A DNA stretch of 64,000 nt from Coriobacteriaceae bacterium (GCA_902364975.1 CABJFQ010000004.1:95313-159312), one strand, 5' to 3'; numbered from the stretch's first letter, positions 11,601 through 18,430 are shown. Notes: generated by a model not told the origin, from the letters alone. Program-made: numbers and translations.

Positions 11601-14429
11601 AAGCGTGCCCAGGTCGGTACGGGTCTTGGAGGCATCGTCTATATATGCCGAGTCATCTTCCTGGTACAGGGCCATGCGGTTGATGCCCGTGTCGGTATAG
11701 ATAATTGCCAGCTGACCGTTGCGCGCGCCACCGTCCTCGACATAGCGCAAGACCGACCTGGTTCCCTGCGTCGTCTTGTCGTAGCGCATGTGCATCAAGT
11801 TGTCTGCAAGAGAGGGCGTCACGCCCTCGGCGGTGCTCACTTGACCCCACGTCAGACCACCGCTGGCGTCGACGGTCGCACTCTGCAACTTGCCCTTGAT
11901 ATGCGTAAGGGTGTTATCGATAGCATCGGGGGAGCCGAACTGCGCCAAGGAGGCAATCAGCGAACCCGGGCCACTCATACTACGCACACCGTCGTCCACA
12001 TCGCCGGCATCCACATACACGCCCGAATCATCCACAATCACCTTGGTAATCGTGCTGTTAATCTCATAGCCATCCGGGCTTTTAGACTCACGCAGGTAGT
12101 ACGCACCCTTGACAAGGGGTGCATTATTTGCCGAATCGAGTGGGAAGCATGCAGCGCCCTCAATGTCATACGGATAGGTCATGCCGTTTGCCTGCACGGT
12201 GTCATACGGCGTGGCACCGGACTTGATGGCATACGTGCTGGGACTATCGCCGGTAACGTCCTTGGCCTGGTACAGCTCAAACGTCGCGCCGTTCACGGGC
12301 TTGCCCAGGTCGTCAACCTTCTGCACAAACAGACGGTTCTGAACGTTGGTGAGGTGGATCACCGTAGAAAACTGCCTGTTTATCGTTTGATATTGGACCA
12401 TAGAGGTGTTGTCGATGGTTGCCTCCGCCAGAGACGATGCCGTGGTGTGGTAGACCGCTACGGTATAGTCGGCTTGACTCTTGTCTTGCAGCATGGCGGC
12501 GTATGTCTCGATATCGCCAGGCAGAGAGCTGACCGACACCTCGTAGTCACCCTTGGTGTTGACGGCAAAGACATTGGTGTCCGCTGATTTGGCAGCTTCG
12601 ACAGCGCCGGCGATGCCGTGCGTGGAGCACAGGGTATATCCGCTAAGCGGGTTGCCCGTAACTGCCGTCCACGCGCTTTCGTCCGTGTCACCCATGCTTT
12701 TATCGGTGCGCTTGAGCACGACGGCAAAGGTCGTGCCCGAGCGGATGGCTTTACCCTTGTTATCCCGTGTATCTTCAGGGAGGGAGATGGTCTCCTTGGC
12801 GGCCAGATAGCCACCGTTCAGCCACATGCGGCTGCCCGTCCATTGGTTGTCATCGGCTGTTGTGACCGTTGTTTGCGGCGCAACCACCACGCCACCCGTA
12901 CCGCTTGCAGCAGCCGGCTTGTACTGCAGATGCAGCTCGCCTCGCTTTGCGGTGGTCGACGAGGTCAGGCTCGAGCGGTATCCCGGGGGCAGGCCAACCT
13001 CTTTGAGCACAAAGTAATCATGTCCCTCGGAATGCTGGTTGTCGAACGAAAGGACCGAACCATCTGAGTTCAGAAGCACCAGCTGGCCATTGGCGTCCGT
13101 CGTGCCCCGGGCGATGGCCTCACCCTGCGCGTTCCAGTTGGGATCTGACCGATACAGGGCAAACGTGGCACCCTGAACTGCCTCACCGTTCTGGTCGACC
13201 TTTTCGAGCTCAGAGGACGGCAGGGTGGTGAGGTTGAACTTGAGCGACATGTTCGATGCGCCCGCGCCGCGCTCCAGATAAAAGAAGCTCAGCGTGTGCT
13301 TAGTGCTGTCGCGGAAGGTGTTGTCGCGGAAGTTGGTGGTATCTGCGCCGGCGGCTTTGAACATTGCTTTGATGGTAGTATCCGGAAAATACTTTGGTGA
13401 ACCATTCGCGCCATCAATATGTCCAACGCGCACCACACCAGTAGCGAAGTTAATATCAAGCGTCGCCTTCTCGTGGATACCACCCAGATCGCCCACGAGC
13501 ACGCCGTCGATATAGACCCAGACGTCATCGTCACCCGAGAACTTAAAGACCATGTCATTGTTATCGGTGGTCTTGCCGCCCGCAGGCTGGACGAACTCCG
13601 TGGTCATGGACATGCCAAAGTGGTGGTTGAGCTTATCGTTCGTTCCGTCCGTTATTCCTATAGGAGAGAGCTGACCGTCATTCTCTTTAAAAACCTTGGC
13701 AGCCGAGTCAAAGGGGAAGAACTGACCCCGATTCGCATCTGACACGCTGTCCTTATATACGCCAGCCTTATCGTAGACGTCAAAAGAGTTGGTCGTGTGG
13801 TTATATACGGCATAGTTGCCGTTAGAACCATACGAGTCGTAAACGTAATAGCCGCCCTTAAGCTGGAAGAGACCCTTCACGTTGTTGTAGACGGCCTTAC
13901 CATTCTGCTTGCCATTTGCCTGGCTGTCGCTATTAAAGAGATAGGCCAGCGACTCGTCGGTGTACGCACCACTCGTGTTATAGGAGGTGTAGGTGCCGGC
14001 AATGATCGACGGATAGCCATTTACCAGCGTGTTCTTCACAAACGAAAGACGTCCAAAGCCGCCAATATCACTTTTTCCCGTCCACTTGTTAATGCCCGTG
14101 CCGGCACCACCATTGAACTTGAGCTGACGACCCTTATTGATGCCAGTGTTGTTATTGCCGTTGTCGTTATTGATGTTTGCCGAGCTATCGTTGTCGCCAT
14201 CGACGACCCAATAGTCGAACAAATTGACCGTAGTGCCGGTGGGATTCACCGTCTGCACGGTATGGTTGCCAAAAGGAACCGCCTGATCGGCCGACGCACT
14301 CGTCGCACCAAACATGAGCGCACACGCCGCCAGCGGGACGGCCAAAACCCTCAGGGCACGCTTGGCGGTATTGGTTTTCTTGCCAAAAGGCTTTAGCATT
14401 TCTCGAGCTCTCGCACACGCGCGATTCAT
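2670..14429 (-). CDS. Giant VaFE/pilin-isopeptide-repeat surface protein, wall-anchored (~3,919 aa)
   Basis: The start is ATG 14429, preceded by GGGGAGG; the frame stays open 58 codons further upstream, but that part does not look like a signal peptide. Residues 1-50 form a long signal peptide ending ATSASADQ. A ligand-binding-like N-terminal region (~50-420) contains a fibro-slime/PA14-like segment with GDDDVWVYIDGVLVGDLGG. A CnaB/SpaA-type domain follows (EKVDQNGEAVQGATFALYR). Then come about 18 pilin-isopeptide repeats, each with a Lys in a K(T/V/K)LxGR-like motif and an FTNxY-like Asn at its end, interrupted mid-protein by two DUF11-like repeats (SYVYTINW, ELTYTIGY). The C-terminus is a Gly/Ser linker, MPDTGD, a hydrophobic helix and RRRR, a sortase signal. 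Internal Lys-Asn bonds would make a long, stretch-resistant stalk. Likely role: adhesion to host or other cells. The 3' half is visibly richer in G+C than the 5' half. Confidence 0.93.
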   Translation of the reverse strand: MNRACARAREMLKPFGKKTNTAKRALRVLAVPLAACALMFGATSASADQAVPFGNHTVQTVNPTGTTVNLFDYWVVDGDNDSSANINNDNGNNNTGINKGRQLKFNGGAGTGINKWTGKSDIGGFGRLSFVKNTLVNGYPSIIAGTYTSYNTSGAYTDESLAYLFNSDSQANGKQNGKAVYNNVKGLFQLKGGYYVYDSYGSNGNYAVYNHTTNSFDVYDKAGVYKDSVSDANRGQFFPFDSAAKVFKENDGQLSPIGITDGTNDKLNHHFGMSMTTEFVQPAGGKTTDNNDMVFKFSGDDDVWVYIDGVLVGDLGGIHEKATLDINFATGVVRVGHIDGANGSPKYFPDTTIKAMFKAAGADTTNFRDNTFRDSTKHTLSFFYLERGAGASNMSLKFNLTTLPSSELEKVDQNGEAVQGATFALYRSDPNWNAQGEAIARGTTDANGQLVLLNSDGSVLSFDNQHSEGHDYFVLKEVGLPPGYRSSLTSSTTAKRGELHLQYKPAAASGTGGVVVAPQTTVTTADDNQWTGSRMWLNGGYLAAKETISLPEDTRDNKGKAIRSGTTFAVVLKRTDKSMGDTDESAWTAVTGNPLSGYTLCSTHGIAGAVEAAKSADTNVFAVNTKGDYEVSVSSLPGDIETYAAMLQDKSQADYTVAVYHTTASSLAEATIDNTSMVQYQTINRQFSTVIHLTNVQNRLFVQKVDDLGKPVNGATFELYQAKDVTGDSPSTYAIKSGATPYDTVQANGMTYPYDIEGAACFPLDSANNAPLVKGAYYLRESKSPDGYEINSTITKVIVDDSGVYVDAGDVDDGVRSMSGPGSLIASLAQFGSPDAIDNTLTHIKGKLQSATVDASGGLTWGQVSTAEGVTPSLADNLMHMRYDKTTQGTRSVLRYVEDGGARNGQLAIIYTDTGINRMALYQEDDSAYIDDASKTRTDLGTLQLNHLFTTGTAVQYADRRVARLQVTKTVTADDGLTAPTKDADGKDLTFTFKFTLPESQKGYEAHVFDANGNAVGKSFTLKSGDTHSIKAGETIRVYDLKQGDKYSVSELTTKGEESSGNVLASIVNTVTGSADESVLPAGFSLVNRKAGGEEQSGTGNTIEGKIVALAGGQIPADNTLEFTNNYSASRVTLEAKNGLSAKKVLEGRDWADGDSFTVQLTADDGVPMPGGAKSKVATVELTNDQPATFGDITYKKPGTYTYTIKEVIPGSDARADGISYSAASYTATVVVEDNQAGALVIKSVRMVQECDDAGADTKTDVAGKVATFTNHYDTHEAKITIHAQKILTDNAGSFPLSQNAFSFTLEGVGGYADVNAVFSPNTVDASVTAPMPEGAEDNTVTVGNNADGTVAWPAISYTAKADAGRAYVYKFAENLGSITGMTYDGSVYYALVRNAKKGAGIQTSIEYYKVAEDGSVKQLDKDATPSFTNIYSVEPTSVTLQGQKTVSGRDWNQGERYTFNLTAAADDANATGLSKTTAQAVKDGVVAVNANQAVASTPESGRVASFSFVGTEAAPTVTFNRAGTFSFNITEKAAQDGQAGMSMDKHTARATVVVTDLDESGNHTGKLRVSSVTYANTGASDADKAVTDKAAFTNAYHASGTFDGVTVSKTLEGRASAAGQFTFAVTGLWYNGVQTSVDGAEASLSNTAAGAGVPGAVVGASGQEKLFARELTEQDLGRTFAYRIHENQPAAAGYAYDTGYTGDAIVLVKVLARKDDPAKLYTVTTVLKGAGVTELLGDGTDASALTDEKIVELKQKPNTYVQQYDASEVGAAPAVSFVNRYTASLDYGAAGGLQIEKTLTYPKDATVFGSPKSTFRYIVKPADETSASKVGISTDGKVFETANVEADAPKTVSLIPAGGLTFTQDDAGKTFTYTVSEIDDKATGYTYDKTVHTVKAVVADNGDGTLRVTTAVSKQVDGKDELEGQWIYPSGATSTGVATVKFKNTYTVTEAATYTPSVTKVVVGADAPDKFTFAMTAADDATKAAISGNLITGSSMSADNGYVEKAQTKEGLKDGEHYKLDFSKLTFNKPGTYKFAINELAPNGGLGEWTYDAHTHNLTITVTDEGGKLVARADGTTGSEGFIFTNSYQTSTSYELQGGLEIVKTLNGHDLHAGMFGFTVTGEGDASIEKLNKLLRADEGKLTVTNDEPQADGTSHTGILGGLTFATEDAGKTFVYKVVENGGGKGGYTYDSTYWMVEIAVNNRRDGSLYTVTTVKHYDAKKVELSEDEKTFSSENGAAKAQVFFTNSYAATGTFDGLHAQKVMDSGDKIEAGQYTFDLYAEKVNGSLEKMDEGKTKTGENGTATVDFGKVYFKLGNAAGESNELTIDLADAVNDGIATKRHNADHTTTYSFNLVAKERMANLPEGVRPVDTSATCRVLLEVTDHNDGSLTPKVTYRDGAEKGKIVFHNTRDKVKTIGTVAKPDVGIDGQLLSVGDSYVYTINWVNTEADADGNLVSADVTVTDELPTGVVFESFEGEFADKGAASGQVLTWNLGDQPAGSHGSVRVRVKITEDAVKDAQGAVGTVENKATVTVDNKSYTGTTTNYVPKKSESDVQDSTGSGVALGDELTYTIGYKNTEGASATVTITDAVPAGTEFVEFAGDHKDAGSKDNDGNLTWTLKDVPAGKEGTVQFKVRVTEDAFKSGGASGDISNQASVTVGNNPAVKTNTTTDQVSDGRLTLSKTVTAAEGITAPNKAFTFKVLLYQADGTTPLAGTFAFAGRPGGTNGTYVSGQIKSGDTITLKAGGSVTVTVPVGARYEVQELDSKGNLMTSEDGFAITDKANPQKGTVRQATQASFTNVYSVESTKVENAFKVQKKISGRNWITSDAFTMTLTAQGEAPMPKGAKDGVSAIELHKDAQVGNFGTIEYTKPGTYTYVITEQSGDEAALTFSKATYRATVTVTDNGAGELLAKTKIAQLTDDAGDVAERTVEAAIFTNTAKTGSLTVKKTVVGGDSQREFGFAVALTDGDGEPVSGTFGKGEHAVTFADGKATFTLRDGGEKTIAGLPVGARYTVTEDAAEGYATTVNGADGSKVEGAVTEDGATAAFTNTYGTATEGRDVSTVGLFTKTLEGRDWAEGDSFQFTLTGEGGAPMPEGSADGSKTVSVTAAGTKAGDRVAFDFGPIRYTLNDIKDAGFAEVGGKRVRAKTFTYTVREVRPDDGSAIAGVAYDGHVATMTVTVADDGSGNLTATTPAIAQASGGDFVNTYTTELDYSARAGVRLSKTLSGRAMEAGQFAFTVTADAETAAKLGLKTDGDAYTVSAADDGAADLVDLIGGTAEGDVKFTDADADKTYSFTVTETKLGGEGNVAINATKTLTGRAAAAGEFSFSVRDAQGNVVATATNRASGDGEAVGLSFSPISYTTDALEQMVADGIATRAADGSWVIPYTVSEDGTDRLPAGVTAAVSSFGITVKVTDNGKGGLDVAVVYPEGSDGTLSFVNGYSAGEATVDIAGAKTLALGQAGLGLTQADIAGRYAFKIEPLDGAPALVDASGKTVTEATNDAAGNVELGHVTFKQPSDLDGVEIDGDGLRTKTFAYRVSESGSVDGVVNDATASRIFTVKVVEDTNAGTLAAEVLPAEGTPEGRGAFEFTNTYGVNPTPSSVTDQIKVNKKLKGRDLAEGEFEFQLIEIAADGSESVAATGKNAADGTVALGPVTYTAPGAHSYELREVAGTAGGVTYDRATYRVRTTVTDAGNGTLAVKHELMDAEGNAANDTSVTFTNGYEAAPVTLKLGAAKVIEGAELKAGQFSFELKGRDGKVMSTAKNAADGSVAFDALTFKRAGTYTFTVSEVDDGQAHVTYDTAAHKIVVTVSDEAADGTKTGYLSAKVSYEGDANVPPVFTNSYAEEPGTPENPGTPGGGSGGGSDNGSGSGSSGDGSKGGMPDTGDRSLPVEALAAMAGIGALTAAGGAVLYRRRR

Positions 14430-14469
14430 GAAGGCCTCCCCAATCCATGAGGACGGCAAGAAGCGGCTC

Positions 14470-14502
14470 ATTATATATGTGTCGTCGTCCCCATCGATGC
14501 AA
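14470..14502 (-). promoter_or_regulatory. Candidate promoter of the giant surface protein gene
   Basis: On the minus strand, TTGCAT (14497-14502) is followed by an AT-rich block containing CATATA (14474-14479, spacer 17) and a perfect TATAAT (14470-14475, spacer 21). Either hexamer could be the -10. The gene's GGGGAGG and ATG lie 30-40 bases downstream. Confidence 0.5.
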
Positions 14503-14509
14503 ATATACG

Positions 14510-14519
14510 CCCCCCCCCC
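14510..14519 (-). repeat. G10 homopolymer upstream of the giant surface protein gene
   Basis: Ten consecutive C on the plus strand are ten G on the coding strand. The run ends 7 bases upstream of the candidate -35 box. Runs of this length commonly change by slipped-strand mispairing. The open frame of the surface protein continues through the run, so a longer translated product would be switched in and out of frame by length changes. Confidence 0.8.
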
Positions 14520-14699
14520 GCGCAGAAACGCAAGGCAGGACATCGCTATATGCTTAAAATTGTAGCAATTTGGGTGACCCGAAATTTCGCCTCGGGTTGC
14601 CACTCAGGCTCAAAATCGAACCACTCGCGCCATCGACATACCCCAGTAGGACAAATCGACCGGCAATCTTTATCCCCCACAACCCACAAAGTAGCTAAT

Positions 14700-14766
14700 T
14701 TGGGACGAGGCTTTTTGACTACTTGGGCAATCAGATCGGCATGTAGTCAAAATAAGCCCGTCCTAA
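14700..14766. repeat. Intergenic palindrome, GGGAC-core family
   Basis: The outer arms (14700-14722 and about 14743-14766) pair with few mismatches. The left arm reads TTGGGACGAGGCTTTTTGAC. A 22-base piece starting GTAGCTAATTTGGGACGAGG recurs at 27397. The element lies in the gap between the surface protein gene and the tadA fusion. Confidence 0.7.
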
Positions 14767-14797
14767 AAAGACTGGTCTGACGCTGTGTCACGAAAGG

Positions 14798-14934
14798 GGC
14801 CTATCTACTACGTTTAAGCCGCAGGAGTCAACCATAGCCGGCTTTTTCGAAAATCGGCAAGCTTTCTACCTGCGGTTTTGTTTTTGCAAATTCCAGGATG
14901 GTCGAGGGTGGCCGGTTTAATGTAGTAGATGGCC
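14798..14934. repeat. Imperfect inverted repeat in the 14.4-15.1 kb gap
   Basis: GGCCTATCTACTACGTTTAA (14798-14817) is matched in reverse by GGTTTAATGTAGTAGATGGC (14914-14933) with small gaps. Its interior is partly self-complementary. I see no gene in 14604-15082; the stretch consists of this repeat and the two palindromes on either side. Confidence 0.45.
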
Positions 14935-14993
14935 GCATTTCGTGGCAAACGGTCCGACTAGAGACCCATGGCGACCAGCCTCGGTTGGCCATT

Positions 14994-15071
14994 CTCGATG
15001 TTGCGGTGGAATACGGACTGAATTGGCCCCTTAAAGGCAAAAACACTCCGTATTCCACCGCAACTTATCGA
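14994..15071. repeat. 78-bp palindrome, TTGCGGTGGAATA family
   Basis: GTTGCGGTGGAATACGGA (from 15000) pairs perfectly with TCCGTATTCCACCGCAAC, and CTCGAT/ATCGAG extends the stem outward. The outer arm TTGCGGTGGAATA is shared with the palindrome at 38271. It ends 11 bases before the stop codon of the tadA-glycerate kinase gene and may stop or protect that transcript. Confidence 0.75.
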
Positions 15072-15082
15072 GGGGATGGGTT

Positions 15083-16864
15083 TTAGAGGCGAGCGAGGTC
15101 ATAGGCTTGGGCAGCTGCCTCGCCGGCGCAGATGAGGTTCGTCTTGGCCTCGTGCGGATCGAGCGCCTGGTCGAGGGGCATGGGCCTGCGGCAGATCGGA
15201 AGCACCAAGTCGATGCCCTGCCCATACACCGTGTCCAGCTTGACGGCGCGACCGCCCACGACGGCAACCACCGGCTTGCCATATCGCTTCGCACGACGGG
15301 CCACGCCCACCGGCGCCTTACCGGCGGCGGACTGCTCATCCATATTGCCCTCGCCCGTTATGACCAGGTCGACATCGCACACGCGCTCATCAAACCCCAC
15401 GAGATCGAGCACCGTCTCCACACCCGAACGCAACTCGGCACCGAGCGCCAGCAACGCCGCGCCCAAGCCACCGGCAGCGCCCGCGCCGGGCACGCCGAGC
15501 ACCGAGCCAAATGTCCGTGCGCCCTCAGGTGTGCGCAACAACCCCTGGGCTCGAGCTCCGGCAATCGCAGCGTCGAGCAAGCGACCGTAGCCGACCATCC
15601 AGCTGTCGCACCTGCTCAGCGCCTCGGCATCATCAGCCGGCAGACCCTTCTGTCCGCCGAACACCGCAAGCGCGCCGCGACGCCCCACGAGTGGGTTCTC
15701 GACATCCGAAAGCACCACGACACGCGCGCCATTCAGTGCCCGTAGCGCCGGTGCCAAATCGATACTCGCCACGTGTTCAAGGCCCGCGAGCCCCGGCGCG
15801 ATATCGCAGCCACGGTCATCGACAAGACGCGCGCCCAGCGCCTGCAGCATGCCGGCGCCACCGTCGTTAGTGGCACTGCCGCCCAGACCAATATAGAGTG
15901 TCTTTGCGCCCGTGCGAACCGCGCGAAGCATGAGCTCGCCCACGCCATAGGTTGTAGCAACCAGCGCCGACGACTCCGTGCAAGGCGAGTACCCAATGCC
16001 GGCCGCCTCGGCCATCTCGATGACCGCGGACTCGCGCTCGACATCAACCAGCATCCGGGCAGACGCGCGCTTGCCCAAGGGACCTGCCACCTCGCAGGCC
16101 ACAATCTCACCGCCGCACGCGGCAACGGCATCGAGCGTTCCCTCGCCACCATCTGCCAGCGGCAAAGCGCACACCTCGGCATCGGGCCACACGCGGCGCA
16201 CGCCTTCGGCAACCGTCGCCTCCGCCCGCGCGCTCGAAACGCTGCCCTTAAAGGAGTCGATCGCCAGCAGCACGCGGCGGGGCCGGCGGCACGCGGGGCC
16301 AAAGTCAACCGCCGTGCCAGCATCCTCTTCGGCACACGCGAGCGCCTCAGCATGAGCGGCATGCGCCTCAAGATCGGCCCCGCAACCGCAGCCAGCACCA
16401 TCGGCGTCACGCAGCCCACTAAAATAGTCGCTCAACACCTCACGACACTCCTCCGCCAGCACGCCGGCGGTCACGTTAAACCGATGATTCAGGCGCGAAT
16501 CGGCATTCAGGTCATACAGCGAACCCAGAGCGCCCGCCTTGGCATCAGCCGCGCCATACACGCAGCGTCCTACGCGCGCGTTAACCATAAGCCCCGCACA
16601 CATGCAGCAGGGCTCGAGCGTCACGTAGACCGTACAGTCGGAAAGGCGCCAGCGACCGAGCGACCGAGCGGCAGCGCACAGGGCCGCGAACTCTGCATGC
16701 GCCGAAGGGTCCTGATCGAGCTCGCGACGATTATGCGCCTGCGCGACAATCTCACCCGCGCGCACCACCACAGCGCCAATGGGCACCTCGCCCACCGCCG
16801 CGGCGGCGCGCGCCTCCACCAACGCCTCGCGCATGAACTTCTCGTCGATTTCGGTGCTCGTCAT
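15083..16864 (-). CDS. Fusion: tRNA adenosine deaminase (TadA) + glycerate 2-kinase
   Basis: One 593-codon frame starts at ATG 16864 after AGGGAAGG. Residues 1-150 are a complete TadA: HAE at 56-58 and PCCMC at 85-89 supply the zinc ligands and catalytic Glu, and VPIGAVVV is typical. TadA converts A34 to inosine in tRNA-Arg(ACG). A Cys/Ala-rich linker (~150-195) leads into a full-length glycerate kinase (PF02595 type): AIDSFKGSVSSARAE, LADGGEGTLDA, GLGGSATNDGGAGM and VITGEGNMDEQSAAGKAP. That enzyme phosphorylates glycerate on the way to 2-phosphoglycerate. Both halves keep their key motifs and no frameshift is apparent. The two activities are not metabolically linked, so the fusion is unexpected. 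It is divergent from the tRNA-Ser gene 51 bp away. Confidence 0.9.
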   Translation of the reverse strand: MTSTEIDEKFMREALVEARAAAAVGEVPIGAVVVRAGEIVAQAHNRRELDQDPSAHAEFAALCAAARSLGRWRLSDCTVYVTLEPCCMCAGLMVNARVGRCVYGAADAKAGALGSLYDLNADSRLNHRFNVTAGVLAEECREVLSDYFSGLRDADGAGCGCGADLEAHAAHAEALACAEEDAGTAVDFGPACRRPRRVLLAIDSFKGSVSSARAEATVAEGVRRVWPDAEVCALPLADGGEGTLDAVAACGGEIVACEVAGPLGKRASARMLVDVERESAVIEMAEAAGIGYSPCTESSALVATTYGVGELMLRAVRTGAKTLYIGLGGSATNDGGAGMLQALGARLVDDRGCDIAPGLAGLEHVASIDLAPALRALNGARVVVLSDVENPLVGRRGALAVFGGQKGLPADDAEALSRCDSWMVGYGRLLDAAIAGARAQGLLRTPEGARTFGSVLGVPGAGAAGGLGAALLALGAELRSGVETVLDLVGFDERVCDVDLVITGEGNMDEQSAAGKAPVGVARRAKRYGKPVVAVVGGRAVKLDTVYGQGIDLVLPICRRPMPLDQALDPHEAKTNLICAGEAAAQAYDLARL

Positions 16865-16915
16865 CGTTCGCCTTCCCTGTTGCAAATTCAAAACGATGCT
16901 ATCATTACGACTCAC

Positions 16916-17005
16916 GGAGAGATGGCAGAGCGGTTGAATGCGGCGGTCTTGAAAACCGTTGAGCGCGAGAGCGTTCCGGGGGTTCGAATCCCCCTCTCTC
17001 CGCCA
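16916..17005 (+). tRNA. tRNA-Ser (anticodon UGA)
   Basis: The acceptor stem GGAGAGA pairs with TCTCTCC, with an encoded CCA end. The anticodon loop CTTGAAA gives UGA at 16950-16952. A long variable arm (GAGCGCGAGAGCGTTC) marks a class II serine tRNA, and the T-loop GGTTCGAATCC is intact. A TATCAT at 16900-16905 is a possible -10 box. The TetR gene on the other strand ends two bases after the CCA. Confidence 0.97.
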
Positions 17006-17007
17006 CT

Positions 17008-17604
17008 TTAGTGATTCACCGGTGTCATGGTCCGCTCAAACAGTGCATCGACCACGTCGGCTATCTCAGGTCGACGCTCAAGATCGTGGCCCGATTCCCA
17101 CCATATCGTGAAAAGTCGAATAATACCGCCGGCGATAAACTCAGACGTCGTCTCGAGCGACACGGGGGCCAGGGCATTCTCGGCAAGCACGTTCATCACA
17201 CGCTCGCGGATGGAGCGGGCAATGCGGTCGCAAATAACGTTGGTCAACATGCCCGACATGCTGCTTGCCAAAATGTTATCCATGAGCTGCTCGTGCGCCA
17301 AAATCAAATCCATGGCATCGTCCAAAATCGCGTGTCGAAGCGCGCGCACGTCCTCGGCAGACACTGCGCCGGCCTCATCGGGCTGTTTTTGCGGCAAGCC
17401 CGACATAAGCTCATCGATATAAAAGGCAAAGTAATCGTTCTTGTCGCGAAAGTGCTTGTAGAACGTCGTGCGGCGAATCATGGCGCGGTCACACAGCATG
17501 GCAACCGTCAGGTCCTCAAAACGATGCTCCTCGAGAAGTTCGGTGAAGGCATCGAACAGGGCGCGGTAGGTTTTCTTAATGCGAAGGTCCACTGGTATCG
17601 CCAT
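17008..17604 (-). CDS. TetR/AcrR-family transcriptional regulator
   Basis: ATG 17604 is chosen because the translation from here (MAIPVDLRIKKTYRALFDAF) begins directly at the TetR DNA-binding domain; the upstream open frame overlaps lemA and has no homology-like features. The helix-turn-helix is seen at residues ~25-50 (FEDLTVAMLCDRAMIRRTTF, then YKHFRDKNDYF). The ~140-residue C-terminal part is the variable ligand-binding, dimerising half, close to the TetR_C/AcrR-type proteins of Gram-positives. It is 198 aa, a normal length. It lies divergent to lemA, with a dyad between them (17735-17756) that may be its operator. The ligand is unknown. No strong ribosome binding site precedes this start. 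Confidence 0.85.
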   Translation of the reverse strand: MAIPVDLRIKKTYRALFDAFTELLEEHRFEDLTVAMLCDRAMIRRTTFYKHFRDKNDYFAFYIDELMSGLPQKQPDEAGAVSAEDVRALRHAILDDAMDLILAHEQLMDNILASSMSGMLTNVICDRIARSIRERVMNVLAENALAPVSLETTSEFIAGGIIRLFTIWWESGHDLERRPEIADVVDALFERTMTPVNH

Positions 17605-17712
17605 CCTCAGGGCAAAGACAACGTTCGTCAATCTGTCGCATATCTTACACCTGTACCTCGTGCGCTTTGTCCCGGTACCAACCCCACCGAAAACATAACG
17701 CTTACCGGAAAG

Positions 17713-17756
17713 TTCGGCACGGCAAAACGTTGCGGGTATACTAGTAGCGTTATACC
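17713..17756 (+). promoter_or_regulatory. lemA promoter with overlapping dyad
   Basis: TTCGGC (17713-17718) and TATACT (17737-17742) are 18 bases apart. The -10 box is embedded in GGTATA-N10-TATACC (17735-17756), a suitable operator for the divergently encoded TetR protein. Confidence 0.5.
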
Positions 17757-17803
17757 AACGGCAGCTGGCGCATGCCGCCGCGGCCATTCGAAACGGAGAC
17801 ATC

Positions 17804-18355
17804 ATGATTACCGTCATCATCGGCATCGTTGTTGTCATTGTGATTGTCTGCGCCATCGCCGGCATCTACAACAACATGGTCACCAAGCGTAACCGCATCG
17901 ATAACGCCTGGCAGAACATCGATACGCAGCTGCAGCGTCGCAACGACCTGATCCCCAACCTGGTCGAGACCGTCAAGGGCTACGCCAAGCACGAGCAGGA
18001 GACGCTCTCCGCCGTGATCAGCGCGCGCAACACCGCCGTCAAGGCCACCACGCCCGAGGCCAAGATGGAAGCCGACAACGTGCTGACCGGTGCGCTGCGC
18101 CAGCTCTTCGCCGTAGCCGAGGCCTATCCCGATCTTAAGGCAAACACCAACTTTACGCAGCTGCAGGCATCGCTCGAGGATACCGAGAACAAGATTAGCT
18201 ATGCACGCCAGAGCTACAACGATTGCGTGCTCAGCTACAACAACGCCATTCAGACGTTCCCGGCTGTCATCTTTGCCGGCATCTTCCAGTTTAAGGAGCG
18301 CCAGGGCTTCGAGGCCGCCGAAGCAGCCCGCCAGGCCCCTACCGTCAAGTTCTAG
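17804..18355 (+). CDS. lemA: LemA family membrane-associated protein
   Basis: 183 aa: one N-terminal membrane segment (MITVIIGIVVVIVIVCAIAG) is followed by the LemA signature NRIDNAWQNIDTQLQRRNDL and the family text IPNLVETVKGYAKHE. The rest folds as a long helical bundle facing the outside of the membrane or the cytoplasm, depending on topology. The biochemical role of LemA proteins is poorly known; in other bacteria they often sit beside TPM-domain proteins or M48 peptidases, and neither is present here. ATG 17804 is preceded by GGAGAC. The gene is monocistronic, with its own promoter and a terminator at 18392. Confidence 0.93.
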   Translation: MITVIIGIVVVIVIVCAIAGIYNNMVTKRNRIDNAWQNIDTQLQRRNDLIPNLVETVKGYAKHEQETLSAVISARNTAVKATTPEAKMEADNVLTGALRQLFAVAEAYPDLKANTNFTQLQASLEDTENKISYARQSYNDCVLSYNNAIQTFPAVIFAGIFQFKERQGFEAAEAARQAPTVKF

Positions 18356-18391
18356 TAGTTTGACAGCGCATCCTTAATCGGCCAAATGTAT

Positions 18392-18430
18392 AAACCGCCC
18401 CGTCGAATGCATACTTCGACGGGGCGGTTT
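18392..18430 (+). terminator. lemA terminator
   Basis: AAACCGCCCCGTCGAA pairs perfectly with TTCGACGGGGCGGTTT, followed by CCTTTTT. Confidence 0.9.

Noticed and set aside
15773..17011. 412-codon plus-strand frame opposite the tadA fusion that runs through the tRNA gene
   Set aside because: It overlaps a tRNA and is antisense to a conserved gene.
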